A stretch of DNA of 64,000 nucleotides from Panax quinquefolius (Eukaryota > Streptophyta > Magnoliopsida > Apiales > Araliaceae), in contig CM035152.1 in the NCBI GenBank assembly GCA_020205615.1, positions 114,570,111 through 114,634,110 of the forward strand. The letters run 5' to 3'. The notes below the pieces were generated by a model. That model did not search any database. It was not told the DNA's origin and was given only the letters and a program-made list of their open reading frames with translations. Below, piece after piece: positions 46,884-58,334 of the stretch (position 1 is the stretch's first letter; every line of letters begins with the position of its first letter). The position numbers and the translations under genes were made by a program.

Positions 46884-47638
46884 GAAAACCAAGGCTAGGG
46901 GCATTTTAGTCATTTCGCCCTCCCTAACCTCCTTACTATTCAAGGCTTAAGGACTAAGTTAACTTAGCCCTCAAGTTTGCTTAGCCCTTAAGTTTCAGAG
47001 TTTCCGTCTTTTGGGTTTCATCCTAAGCGGTTTTAAAATCATGATTCTCTAATCCAAATATTTTTGGATATTTCGTCTTTCTTTTACCGATTAACTTTTA
47101 CGTATTCTTTGGATTTCTGGAAAACTGAAAAACACTTTTTGGTGTCAAGCGTTTTCCTTAACATTTTCCCCTAACGTAGCTAAACGAATAAAAAGTACAT
47201 AACAGTACTTTTCGTAGTTTTTATTTTGTCCGATTTCTGCACGTTTTTCGAGAAAAACTTTTATCAGTTTAATTAACTTTTCACGATATATTATCGTCAA
47301 CTCTTTTGACGGAATGTCATTCTAACATACCGAACTCTTGGAACGACTTAGGTTATTCAAACCCTAACCCTTAGGTTTCGTCGAGTGAATAGTGCCTATT
47401 TCGTCTTTTTCTCCGAAAATATTTTGTTCTCGGAAAATTTTTATTTTTGTCTTGAAAATTTTTACTCGTTCAATCTAGCTCGTGGCCAGAATCCTACTGT
47501 TTAATAATCATTCTAGGTTATAGAACGATTAATAAACACATAGCACAGAATAATATTAATAAAAATTTATTTTATTAATAACTAATTCTTTAAATCTTAA
47601 TTTCTGGACAATCCAAATTTCCGGGTTGTCACACTGAG

Positions 47639-48061
47639 GCTCAACACAGAAGAACAAAAAGAAAACTCGTAAAGAAATACATTCTTGCAAATGAAAAAGT
47701 CCTGAAGGATGAAGACAAAAGAATAGCTCCTGAACAAGAGCTGTCAGAAGCCTTTGAGAAGAATACAACTCATAGTGAGGAGGAGCTGCCTAAAGAACAA
47801 ATGAATGATCAGATTGAGGGGGAGCCTCTCGATGTCCCCGTGCTAGAAATAGCTACAGCTGAGGGGGAGATGCAAGAAGATGTGGAGATGGAAGGTATAG
47901 ATGCTATGGAGGTAGAAAGGGCTGAAGAACAGATAAGAAATGATGAGATATTTGAAGTGGTGGAAATTTCTAATGAAGAAAATAAAGATCGGGAAGAAGA
48001 AGAGGATGATGAAGTTGAGATTATAGCGAAGAGGGGGATGAATATAGGAGAGCTTTATTGA
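47639..48061 (+). pseudogene. Sirevirus third ORF, 3' part
   Basis: Continuing the frame of 42400-43581 after removal of the solo LTR and one CTGAG, 141 codons remain open (AQHRRTKRKLVKKYILANEK, then Glu-rich to EEDDEVEIIAKRGMNIGELY) and end at TGA 48060-48062. The ATG at 47801 is internal to this frame and not a separate gene. The acidic tail is of low complexity. Total length would be about 535 codons. Confidence 0.75.
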
Positions 48062-48670
48062 CATCTTGCTACGTTGATCGCCACTAATTGTCATTGCACA
48101 TGGTACAATAAATTCAAATACAAACTTAATTATACATCTTGGGTCGCCACTTATACGTAACATAAATTCAAATACATAAATACATCGAGAGTTCTAAATA
48201 CAAAATATTTCTAATAGTATTGTCATTTAGACAATATCCATACTCAAGGAGTCCTCATTACATTTATTGTCACACTATTTAATGTAATAGTGAGGACTAC
48301 TAATGCTATCTTCGGATCATCACTCTTTTCCCCGACTCGTCCCAAATATATTCTCATTTCAAGAGAACAAAGGAAAGAAAGGGTGAGCTCAACTAGCCCA
48401 AGAAGAAATATTATAACTAAGATAATGCGTAATAAATTATCAATAGTCTTCAACAATGTTAAAGTGATAAAATACAATAGACAACCATTTAATCATAATG
48501 AATATGCAATCCATTAAAAGAGTCAAGTAGAAAATAAAGTCTACTATCTTTTAGGTTTTAAAAGGTTTTCATCAATTTTATCACTAAGACTCGCTTTAAT
48601 GAATAAACCACAATATCTAATCATCCCTCGTACTACCTGGCCAAGGATTTTCATCAAATTATCAATGGTT

Positions 48671-48809
48671 ATGACTATACCGAATCACCCTCGGTCATAA
48701 TCATACCAAAACTATCCATCAACGCATTACAGCCCATCGAGGACTTTTTATCACATCATTTATAACATTACGGCCATGATTATACCGAATAATCCTCGGT
48801 CATAATCAT
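48671..48809 (-). repeat. Two imperfect hairpins in LTR U5
   Basis: ATGACTATACCGA (48671-48683) pairs with TCGGTCATAATCAT (48691-48704), and ATGATTATACCGA (48776-48788) pairs with TCGGTCATAATCAT (48796-48809). Loops are 7 bases. The same structure occurs at 51113-51146, 51505-51538, 54653-54686 and 54761-54794. Confidence 0.75.
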
Positions 48810-49715
48810 ACTAAGTCCATCTATGCACTACAAGCCACGTATGACTTTCAACATAATATAAACATGAGGATGATGACAATGATATAAATAATTCAATAAA
48901 ACAAGTTCAAGAATTATTTTATCCAGAATTATTAACGCCCAAATTATCAACATGATATCGCTTTGTAGAGTAAAAATTCAAGAATGATCGAGAAGAATAT
49001 TTCCATGAAAGGATATCGGATGAAGCGCAAATATCAAGGATATTCCACTAATTTCATGGAGTATAAAGTCAAAGTTTTAACCAACCGGGTATAATAAAGA
49101 ATGGAATAACAAAAGAAATCACCATGCATGCGATGTAGATCGCGATAAAAAAAGTTACTCCAATGTAATAATAAATAACCCAAATCAGTCCGCCGTAAAA
49201 AACGCATGCATGTGATATTCCAAATAATAATAATAATAAAGATTTTAACCAGTCCTGTAAAAACACACGTATATGATGTTCCAACAGAATAATAATAAAG
49301 ATGGAACCAGTCCTGTAAAACACACGCATGTGATGTTCCAAATGTAATAATAAAAGAATGTCACCAAGTATAGGGTAAACCACGATACAAAGTTATTCCA
49401 ATAGAATAATAAGAATGGAATAATATAAGGATTTCACCAAGTATAGGGTATTCCATATATACAGTCATGTATAGGGTATGCCACTTTTTACAAAGTTATT
49501 CTAATGTAATAATAAAGAATGGAATAATGTAAGTTCTCTTCATGAATAAGAAAGAATAACACCCCTTACGGCACAACAAAAATAATATTCCCTACCTTAG
49601 AAGAGCCAATATTGAAAAGTGAAGTAGCAAAAATACTTTTCTTCTTTCTCTCTATAGTTTCTCTCTCTGTAGTTTCAAAATGAATTCGTAAGAAATAATG
49701 AAGGAATGAGCTTTC

Positions 49716-49723
49716 TATTTATA
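49716..49723 (-). promoter_or_regulatory. TATA box, 3' LTR of minus element
   Basis: TATTTATA on + reads TATAAATA on -, within CGGTTTTTCTATAAATAGAAAG. It is conserved at 55739-55746 in the other LTR. The 18-bp repeat array lies directly upstream on -. Confidence 0.6.
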
Positions 49724-49879
49724 GAAAAACCGAGGGTGGCTCTTGGTCTTAACGAAGGGTCAAAATGACTCTTGTAATATCAAGAGACAACTACTATTCA
49801 TGGGGAGGGGTAATTAACCCTCGAACAATCAAGAGGCAAATTTAACTCTTGGTAATATCAAGGGACAACTACTATTTGC

Positions 49880-50155
49880 TGAAGGGTAATTACTATCGAT
49901 TAAGGTAATTACTATCGACGAAGGTAATTACTATTCACAAAGGTAATTACTATTCACAAAGGTAATTACTATTCACAAAGGTAAATACTATTATCGAATT
50001 ACTATTCACAAAGGTAATTACTATTCACAAAGGTAATTACTATTCACAAAGGTAATTACTATCGACGAAGGTAAATACTATATCGACGGTAAGGTAATTA
50101 CTATTCACAAAGGTAATTACTATTCACAAAGGTAATTACTATCGACGAAGGACTC
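49880..50155 (-). repeat. 18-bp tandem array in U3, 3' LTR
   Basis: About 14 copies of AAGGTAATTACTATTCAC (read on +) are interspersed with AAGGTAATTACTATCGACG variants. On the minus strand the array lies just upstream of the TATA box, in a position suited to an enhancer. The other LTR has a matching array of different length at 55897-56190. Confidence 0.92.
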
Positions 50156-50837
50156 TTAGATGATGACATATGCCCCCCCATAAAATAATCAAACTTACCA
50201 CAAACTTCTCATAATGACTTTTTATATACATCAAGGATCGAATAAATATTACCACAAATCATTTTATTTTTAATCAACACATATTTAATCTTTCAACAAT
50301 TATTAATCATTTATAACTTGTCGCCTCAATTAATAATTTAATACTATAACATATTATACGTATGATAATACTGCGTGACAATAATTGAATCAATAATATA
50401 AGAGATATGATGCAAAGAATTATCAGAGAATAATTGAGCATAGCCGAAAGTGACTTCTCACGTAAAGATCATCAATAATCAATATCGTGGTGCTACTATA
50501 CAACTACGCCAGACATCGCATTTTTTACTACCGTGTAGTTCAACAGCTTTGACGCAACAATCACCGCCGTTATTTTTTATAGAAAATAATTTTGTCGCTT
50601 TTCTAACTACGACAATACTTCCGCCAGGGGGTCCACTAATGATTGAGCCATCGCATTTAATATTCCCCGACAAAAAAATATTCCCCACCAAACAAATATT
50701 TTATAACAACTTGCTTACTTTTGCAAAATTTATAAATATTACCCACAACTATAACATTATATCAAATTTATTCCATAATATTCAAAAATAATATTTATAA
50801 AAAAATCATCTTTATTTATAAAAGTCAGGGTCTTACA

Positions 50838-50850
50838 ACCTCCCTTCTTA
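50838..50850 (-). other. Polypurine tract of the minus-strand element
   Basis: ACCTCCCTTCTTA on + reads TAAGAAGGGAGGT on -, next to the LTR start TGTAAGACC. It is preceded on - by CCTAATTTCGAGTGAAAAT, the tail also seen before the LTR at 2154. Confidence 0.8.
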
Positions 50851-52900
50851 TTAAATTTTCACTCGAAATTAGGGTATCGCGTACTGATATGATAAAGAGG
50901 TGAGGATACCTTGAATACCTTTTATCGTTAAAAATATTAAATTCATCTTCGCAATCCGCCAAAGATATTCATTAACAATTCATCTTTGCACTACAGCCAA
51001 AGATATATACAATCAGAAAACCAATAATGCCGAGACGCAGCTTAATAAGTATCACGACCACGAAATTATCCATGCACCATCGCCAAGGATATTCGTGTTT
51101 TCAATTACTACCATGATTATACCGAATAATCCTTGGTCATAATCATACCAAGTCTATCAATGCACTACTACCAAAGATGACTTTTACCACATCCATGAAT
51201 TAATATTTCATTTTGACTCACCAGACTCAAATAATTAATCCATATCATCGAATCATCCATGCACTACCAAAGCCAAGGATATTCATTAGTATCACGACCA
51301 CGAATTATCCATGCACTACTACCAAAGATAATCGTATTATTCATTAATTCATTATCCATGACTACTACCAAAGATAATCGTGTATTCATTAAGATCACGA
51401 CCACAAATTATCCATGACTACTACGATAATGTATTCATTAAGATCACGACCACATAATTATCCATGCACTACGTACAAAGATAATCGTGTTTTCAATTAC
51501 TACCATGATTATACCGAACAATCCTCGGTCATAATCATACCAAGTCCATCTATGCACGTGAGCCACGTATGACTTTCAACATAATATAAGCAATGAGGAT
51601 CATGTCAATGATATAAAGAATCAATCAAATGAGATAAAGGATAAATATTAAACATTTATAATATAATTTATCCAGATTCAAGAATATCCCCATATTATCA
51701 ATCACTTAATAATCTCATAATCTAATATCATTAATATTATAACAATATTTTAATCACTTCTTAAATTTATAAACAATTTATCTCAATTGTTTACGCTTTT
51801 ACCATATAATGCATTTAATCATTCAAAAATGCCATACTCATAAGATATCATCACCAATTATCAAATCCTCATCAAAAAAATATGCATATACTCTATATAG
51901 GATTCTCTAGCCATAAAATCCTATTTTCAACTTTTTATTTCTTCACATAACATATTTAACTCATATGTTCAGAATTAAACTATTTTCATGAAAATACCAA
52001 ATCAGTTCCAAAATATTTCTTTTCCGGATTTAGCATAATATAGTCCCATAATGAAAATATATTTTTCTCGAAATTTTAAAATTTATTTACTATTTTTCAA
52101 AAATCAATTTCTAATTAATTCCTTAAGAAATTAGCTACCTCAAGTTTAACTCCAGAAATTCCCAAATCTTGGCAGGACCTTACACATGTTAATGTGAGCC
52201 TCCAGCTTTAAATTTCATGGTCATCGAGTTGTAGAACTCCTAGGTTATAGCATTTTTCAATCGAAAAATCCTAAATATTGAAATGGTCATAACTTGCTCA
52301 TTTTAAGTCTGAATGAGCTCATTTTTGGACACGATGTTCTTTATACCATATACTTTTATGTCCCAAAAGGCCTGAATTTTTCTCACTAATTAAGTGGCCG
52401 AAACAGCCCTTACAAAAACGTGGCAAAGAAATTTTTTGACATTTTAAAGTTTTGACTCCTTTGCTAAAATCACCCACACGAAAATCTACAACACCTTTTT
52501 CAAAGATTCCACTTGGATTAGTTAGGTAACTCATAGATCTAACTCTAGGACTTGACCACACTCAAAAATTCAAAATATAATAGGAGATTTGGTCAATTGA
52601 ATTTCATGTTACGCTTTTCACCAAAATCTGGTTTTTAACTCCTCAGGATTTTTAAGAAACTTTCATGTTTTCACATACTAACCAACATAACTCATCATAA
52701 CACTTACTAATACCACGATACCCATGATTTTCATTAGTCCAATGCTTTTATTATGACTTTCATCATAAACCACGAAACTGCTCATTTTAGTCAAGAAATA
52801 TTTGAGGGTTTAAGAAATGGGTTTTAGATCGGGTCAATACGAAATTCGATTTCACGCCTAAGTAGGCTAAGAAGTCTTCAAGAATACGCCAGAAATTTAT
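50851..52900 (-). repeat. LTR-like internal filler of minus-strand element, no gene
   Basis: No polyprotein signature was found. 51100-51650 repeats the hairpin and the following words of the LTR U5 (CACGTATGACTTTCAACATAA also at 48838). 51040-51500 holds a tandem repeat of about 60 bp. 51900-52900 reads like part of another LTR or leader. It occupies the place where PR, RT and IN would be. A duplicated, truncated LTR captured between the two LTRs would explain it. Confidence 0.55.
51288..51500 (-). repeat. About 60-bp tandem repeats
   Basis: The words ATCACGACCAC, ATTATCCATG, ACTACTACCAAAGATAATCG and TATTCATTA recur in order about four times, with a diverged copy at 51043-51105. The CCAAAGATA core is the reverse complement of the TATCTTTGG word repeated in the U5 of the + elements (57625-57775, 62060-62275). 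Confidence 0.7.
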
Positions 52901-52949
52901 TAATAATAGAAATATCATTCAAAATCGCGACTCTCATCCAAGACTTGGA

Positions 52950-53870
52950 TAGTACGTCACATCGATACCAACTGTGACTTCTATCCCTTAACCTAGATAA
53001 GACCTCACAATGATACCTATAAACTTGCCATCTTCATTCATGATGTCGCCATAGAAAGTCCTGCTTCTGTGCATTCCACACAAGGAAGTCAACAATGAAA
53101 GGTTCGGGGCTCTTTACTTATGGCTTGATATGACAATAATTGACTTTAGTAGTTTGGTTACTTGAATTCACACAACAAAGTTGGTTATGAATATAAAAGC
53201 TAACAACCTTACGAAAAGCATGATGAGTAGTTAACCAATTGATTCCTAAAATCACATCAAAGGCAAGTATTTTCAAAAGATAAGATCGACAGTAACGTGA
53301 AAGTGTTTATTTGAATCAAACAAGATTTAAAAATAGTAAGCGAATCGAAGGCTCCTACTAACGAAGTTTCAACCAATAAGTCAAAGTCTAACTTCTCCTG
53401 AGTCAAATTTAAACGCTGAACGCAAGCAAGAGAGATAAAAATAATGGGTAGAACCAGATCTTATAAGGTATAGACTTCATGAATTTATAATTAACTAACC
53501 CGTGCTAACTTCGTTCGGCTTACTCGCTTTTTGAGAAGTCATGAAAATGCACTTCCTAAAACCAACGACTTTGTTTTGTCCATATCCACCTTTGGTGCCA
53601 CCGTCCCCAAATAGACTTGACTTTGGTGCACAACAAAATTGAGCTAAATGACCTTCTCTTCTTGCAATTTCCACTTCTATTATCTTTGCCATGATTACCA
53701 CCAAGTGGTTACCATTCTTAGCATGATAATTTCCCCGATGATGGTTATCATTGTTCGATAATTGCCACCACCAAAGATGATTATTATCGTATTGTTGGTC
53801 GTTACCTTTTGTTTGAAATAATCAACACTCTCATGTGCTTCATTGCTTATCTCAAAGATTTTCGGATGTC
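52950..53870 (-). pseudogene. gag and protease remnants of minus-strand element
   Basis: On -, 53704-53495 reads GHLAQFCCAPKS, a degraded zinc knuckle, then FMTSQKASKPNEVSTG. The latter matches AFVVTAQNTRNPNEVITG just before the protease in the + copy (59697-59745), so this is the gag/PR border of the same family. The capsid part present at 58521-59400 is missing here. Residues after it show only faint PR similarity. Dead copy with a large deletion. Confidence 0.6.
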
Positions 53871-54046
53871 ATTCTCAAACACCGCCACAAAACAAGGGTT
53901 AATTAACATATCACATATTATCCCTATACTCTATCGACCAATTAAATACCAAATAAATTTAGGTAGGTCATACTAGCGGGCGAATTCCCCGCCTCTCCTC
54001 CTCCTAGTTCTTATCTCACATCTCAGCCAGTGGATCATATCCCTAA

Positions 54047-54057
54047 GCTCGATACCA
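54047..54057 (-). other. Primer binding site of the minus-strand element
   Basis: GCTCGATACCA on + reads TGGTATCGAGC on -, two bases after the LTR end. The same CGAGC variant of the tRNA-Met site occurs in the + element at 62803. Confidence 0.75.
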
Positions 54058-55738
54058 ACCGCGACGCCCCCAAAATTAGGTATACGCCACCCATCTTGGG
54101 TCGCCACTTACATGGTACATAAATTCAAATACAAACTTAATTATACATCCGTCGTAACATACGACAATACATAAACCGAGAGTTCTAATAGAATATTGTC
54201 ATTTAGACAATATCCATACTCAAGGAGTCCTCATTACATTTATTGTCACACTATTTAATGTAATAGTGAGGACTACTAATGCTATCTTCGACCATCACTC
54301 TTTTCCCCGACTGGTCCCAAATATATTCTCATTTCAAGAGAAATAAAGAAAGAAAGGGTGAGCTCAACTAGCCCAAAGAAGAAATATTATAACTAAGATA
54401 ATGCGTAATAAATTATCAATAGTCTTCAACAATGTTAAACCGATAAAATACAATAGACAACCAGCTTTAATCAAGCAATGAATACGCAATCCATTAAAAG
54501 AGTCAAGTAGAAAATAAAGTCTACTATCTTTTAGGTTTTAAAAGGTTTTCATCAATTTTTATCACTAAGACTCAGCTTTAATGAATAAACCACAATATCT
54601 AATCATCCTCGCATTCTACTATTCAAGGATTTTCATCAAATTATCAATGGTCATGACTATACCGAATCACCCCCGGTCATAATCATACCAAAAACTATCC
54701 ATCAATGCATTACAAAAAGCCAATCGAGGACTTTTATCACATCATTTATAACATTACGCCATGATTATACCGAATAATCCTCGGTCATAATCATACTAAG
54801 TCCATCTATGCACGTAAGCCAAAAGATAAACATAATATAAACATGAGGATGATGACAATGATATAATAATTCAATAAAACAAGTTCAAGAATTAATTTAT
54901 CCAGAATTATTAACGCCCAAATTATCAACACGATATCGCTTTGTAGAGTAAAATTCAAGAATGATCGAGAAGAATATTTCCATGAAAGGATATCGATGAA
55001 ACGCAAATATCAAAGATATTCCACTAATTTCATGGAGTATAAAGTCAAAGTTTTAACCAACCGGGTATAATAAAGAATGGAATAACAAAAGAAATCACCA
55101 TGCATGCGATAGATCGCACAGAAAAGTTATTCCAATGTAATAATAAATAACGGAACCCAGTCAGTGAAATTACAATCGTATGTGATGGATATTCCAACAG
55201 AATAATAATAATAATAAAGATGGAAACCAGTCCTGTAAAACACACGCATGTGATGTTCCAATGTAATAATAATAAAGATTTTAACCAGTCCGTAAAACAC
55301 ACGCATGTGATGTTCCAATGTAATAATAATAAAGATTTTAACCAGTCCGTAAAAACACACATGACATGATGTTCCAAATGTAATAATAGAAGAATGTCAC
55401 CAAGTATAGGGTAAACTGCTTCCAATATTCCAATAGAATAATAAGAATGGAATAATATATGATTTCACCAAGTATAGGTATTCCGCGATACAAAAGTCAT
55501 GTATAGGTATGCCACTTTTACAAAAGTTATTCCAATGTAATAATAAAGAATTGAATAATGTAAGTTCTCTTCATAAATAAGAAAGAATAACACCCTTACG
55601 AAAGTACAACAAATAATATTCCCTACCTTAGAAGAGTCAATATTGAAAAGTGAAGTAGCAAAATACTTTTCTTCTTTCTCTATAGTTTCTCTCTGTAGTT
55701 TCAAAGAATTGTAAGAAATAATGAAGGAATGAGCTTTC

Positions 55739-55746
55739 TATTTATA
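55739..55746 (-). promoter_or_regulatory. TATA box, 5' LTR of minus element
   Basis: TATAAATA on -, the counterpart of 49716-49723, with the 18-bp array starting about 150 bp upstream on -. Confidence 0.6.
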
Positions 55747-55896
55747 GAAAACCGAGGGTGGCTCTTGGTCTTAACGAAGGGTCAAAATGACTCTTGTAAT
55801 ATCAAGAGACAACTACTATTTCATGAAGGGGTAATTAACCTCGAACAATCAAGAGGCGCTTAACTCTTGTAATATCAAGGGACAACTACTATTTAC

Positions 55897-56190
55897 TGAA
55901 GGGGTAATTACTATCGACGGAAGGTAATTACTATCGACGAAGGTAATTACTATTCACAAAGGTAATTACTATTCACAAAGGTAATTACTATCGACGAAAG
56001 GTAAATACTATCGACGAAGGTAAATACTATCGACGAAGGTAATTACTATTCACAAAGGTAATTACTATTCACAAAGGTAATTACTATTCACAAAGGTAAT
56101 TATTATCGACGAAGGTAAATACTATCGACGAAGGTAATTACTATTCACAAAGGTAATTACTATTTACAAAGGTAATTACTATCGACGAAA
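55897..56190 (-). repeat. 18-bp tandem array in U3, 5' LTR
   Basis: About 15 copies of GGTAATTACTATTCACAAA and the GGTAATTACTATCGACGAA variant lie here. The order of the two variants differs from that in the 3' LTR array, which suggests slippage or conversion after insertion. Confidence 0.9.
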
Positions 56191-57013
56191 GGGACTCTTA
56201 GATGATGACATATGGGCCCCCATAAAATAATCAAACTTACCACAAACTTCTCATAATGTACTTTTATATACATCAAGGATCAATAAATATTACCACAAAT
56301 CATTTTATTTTTAATCAACACATATTTAATCTTTCAACAATTATTAATCATTTATAACTTGTCGCCTCAATTAATAATTTAATACTATAACATATTATAC
56401 GATGATATCGTGACAATAATCAATCAATAATATAAGAGATATGATGCAAAGAATTATCGTAGAAGAATAATTGAGCATAGCCGAAGTGACTTCTCACGTA
56501 AGCATCAATAATCAATATCGTAGCTACTACTATACAACTACGCCAGACATCGCACTTTTACTACCTCGGGTAGTTCAACAGCTTTTAATTTGAATACCTC
56601 CGCCAAGTTATTTTTATAGAAAATAATTTTGTCGCTTTTCTAACTACGATAATACTTCCGCTAGGGGTCCACTAATGATTGAGCCAGTCGTATTTAATAT
56701 TCCCCACACAAAAAGAATATTCCCCACCAAACAAATATTTTATAACAACTTGCTTACTTTGCAAAATTTATAAATATTACCCACAACTATAACATTATAT
56801 CAAATTTATTCCATAATATTCAAAATAATATTTATAAAAAAATTCATCTTTATTTATAAAAGTCAGTCTTACATTTTTTTAAGAAAAACATTATTATTAT
56901 GTTGGTGGGCCCTGCTGGTGTGCTGATGAGTTTGGTCAAGTGGTGGGCGTGAATTTTTTTTAATAAAATATTATTTTATTAAATTTTCTACTTTGACATT
57001 CTAAGTATTTCCC

Positions 57014-57021
57014 TATAAATA
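57014..57021 (+). promoter_or_regulatory. TATA box of plus-strand gypsy LTR
   Basis: TATAAATA lies in TTTCCCTATAAATAGGGTAC, conserved at 61362 (TATAAATG) and 3398. About 1.3 kb of transcribed LTR follows. Confidence 0.6.
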
Positions 57022-57624
57022 GGGTACTTAGGTTAGAATTGAAAATCATACCAGAATCAGAAGTTTTCTCTCTCTATAATATCGAGAGTATTTTTTTGAG
57101 TATTTAGATACTTTGAGAGTTGATAAGCAGTGCAAGTTTACTTCAGCATTATATCCGATATTCCAGTCAGAAGTACTGTTCTTTTGAGGTAAGGGATGTT
57201 ATTTTTTTCATAAGTGATATTTCTTTCAATATCATTATACCAAAATATTGGTATGAATTTTATTATGAAATTTTTACCTTTACATGTCGAGGTTACTATT
57301 CACGTATGCGACACTATTCACGAAGTATGATTTTTCTTGTGAAATTTTTGCCTTTTCGTGTCTGGATTACTATTCACATATACAACACTATTCACAGAAA
57401 AATTAAATTTTCTTTTCTTTGTCCAAGTTGTCTATTATAGTTTCTATCTTTGATTGTATCCATGTTTTGATCTTCATTCTTGAATTTTGCTCCACAATTG
57501 TTTACTACGTAGTATTTTTGAACTTGGATAAACTAAAGTACGAATCCCTAATCTTTGTCCTTTTATCTCACCGAATTCGCTTTTCTTTAAAATATTTTCA
57601 TCATCCTCACCCTAAATGGTGATA

Positions 57625-57775
57625 TAACCAATATCTTTGGCTCAGAGTGTGCAAATATGAATGATTACCTAATGAATATCTTTGGCCCATAGTGCAAAGA
57701 TGAATAGGTGTTTAGATGAACATGACCAACTGGGGATACGAATGAATATATTTGGCCCGTACTGCAAAGATGAAT
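57625..57775 (+). repeat. AATATCTTTGGCC repeats in U5
   Basis: Three diverged units of about 50-60 bp read AATATCTTTGGC(C/T)CA then GTGCAAAGATGAAT. The sister LTR has four units at 62060-62275, and the minus element has the reverse complement at about 50944-51010. Confidence 0.7.
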
Positions 57776-58334
57776 ATTTCATTCAATATGTATATTGATT
57801 GATGTTACAGGGATAAAATATTGATGATGGAATTTTAAATCATAGAAGATAATAGACTTAATTCTCTACTTAACTCTTCTAATGAATTGTTATTTCTGCT
57901 GCGAATATTGATCAAAAACTTGTTGTCCATTATATTTTATCTAATTTATTGAAGGCTAACGATAATTTGTTTTTCATTATCTTAGTCATAATATTCTTTA
58001 CTGGGCTAGTTGAGCTCATCCTTTTCCTTTTTGTTCCATTTTTCTTCTTAGGAGGTGAGAATATAGCGGGCACTAGTCGGGATGTGGAGTGATAGTTTAA
58101 GACAGTTGTTTTAGCAGTCCTCACTATTTTGTAAAATAGTGTATCAGTAATTTTAATGAGGACTTATTTGAGTTTGGATATTATCTAGAAGATAATATTA
58201 GTATTTAAACTCATAACATATGTGTTGACGTATTTTACACGACAATTGTAATAATGAAGTTGTAGTTGTTTTCTGTACCATATATTTGGCGACTCAGAAT
58301 GGGTTGTGTGGACCTATTTTGGGGACGTCACAGT

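Larger units (their letters stand above)
43582..47633 (-). repeat. Solo gypsy LTR, 4.05 kb
   Basis: The segment runs from TGTAACACCCCGAAATCC to CCGGGTTGTCACA and is bounded by CTGAG duplications. Read on the minus strand it ends GGATTTCGGGGTGTTACA, matching the LTR ends at 19481 and 34214 (GGATTTGGGGGTGTCACA), so it is oriented on -. A minus-strand TATATAAA lies at 46876-46883, followed by a GA repeat. No polyprotein remnant, PBS or purine tract is inside. LTR-LTR recombination would leave such a solo LTR. Plus-strand ORFs such as 45131-45577 show no family signature. Confidence 0.88.
35083..48061 (+). mobile_element. Sirevirus-like Ty1/copia element, 3' LTR missing
   Basis: The 5' LTR (35083-36477), PBS, gag, PR, integrase, RT, RNase H and a third ORF after pol are present in copia order (integrase before RT). 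The gag type, the end of pol (ELGMLNLQP) and the extra ORF point to the Sirevirus lineage. The third ORF holds a 4.05-kb solo LTR. After 48061 the sequence passes directly into the 3' LTR of a minus-strand gypsy element, so the copia 3' LTR was deleted or lies elsewhere. Confidence 0.9.
48064..50837 (-). repeat. 3' LTR of the minus-strand gypsy element
   Basis: On - it starts TGTAAGACCCTGAC at 50837 and runs towards 48064, where it is cut about 30 bp short of the expected end. It aligns with 54060-56873 over its whole length. U3 carries the GGGAATATT motif, an array of 18-bp repeats (49880-50155) and TATAAATA (49716-49723, -). U5 carries two hairpins (48671-48704, 48776-48809). No gene is present. 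Confidence 0.85.
48064..56873 (-). mobile_element. Gypsy element on minus strand with reduced internal region
   Basis: On - the order is 5' LTR (56873-54060), PBS, leader, gag and PR remnants, about 2 kb of LTR-like DNA, a purine tract, and 3' LTR (50837-48064). The two LTRs are about 2.8 kb and nearly identical apart from small indels. The internal part is about 3.2 kb and has no RT, RNase H or integrase. Its family is that of the elements at 1-3869 and 56874-64000. The outer flanks differ (copia ORF; gypsy LTR) and show no target duplication. Confidence 0.8.
54060..56873 (-). repeat. 5' LTR of the minus-strand gypsy element
   Basis: On - it runs from TGTAAGACTGAC (56873) to GGGGGCGTCGCG (54060). 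It shares all parts of the 3' LTR: GGGAATATT motifs (about 56690-56740), the 18-bp array (55897-56190), TATAAATA (55739-55746) and two hairpins (54653-54686, 54761-54794). ORFs listed on - in 55045-55425 come from ATGTGATGTTCCAATGTAATAA-type repeats and are not genes. Confidence 0.85.
56874..58332 (+). repeat. 5' LTR of plus-strand element, truncated at left
   Basis: It matches about 61210-62800 of the complete LTR: TATA box at 57014-57021, GAGTATTTAGATACTTTGAGAG, ACTATTCAC words (57291-57397), U5 repeats (57625-57775) and end GGGGACGTCACA. The first part of U3, including TGTAAGACC, is absent. Short ORFs here (57120-57440) are not supported. Confidence 0.85.

Noticed and set aside
47801..48061. 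Independent acidic 86-residue gene
   Set aside because: The ATG is internal to the continuing third ORF of the copia element, which is open from 47639 in the same frame.
49880..50155. CRISPR-like regular repeats
   Set aside because: The units are directly tandem with no unique spacers, lie in an LTR, and the genome is a plant's.
55045..55425. 126-codon minus-strand ORF with repeated short phrases
   Set aside because: It comes from imperfect repeats of about 60 bp in the LTR (TGTGATGTTCCAATGTAATAA words) and has a matching but differently broken counterpart at 49069-49383.
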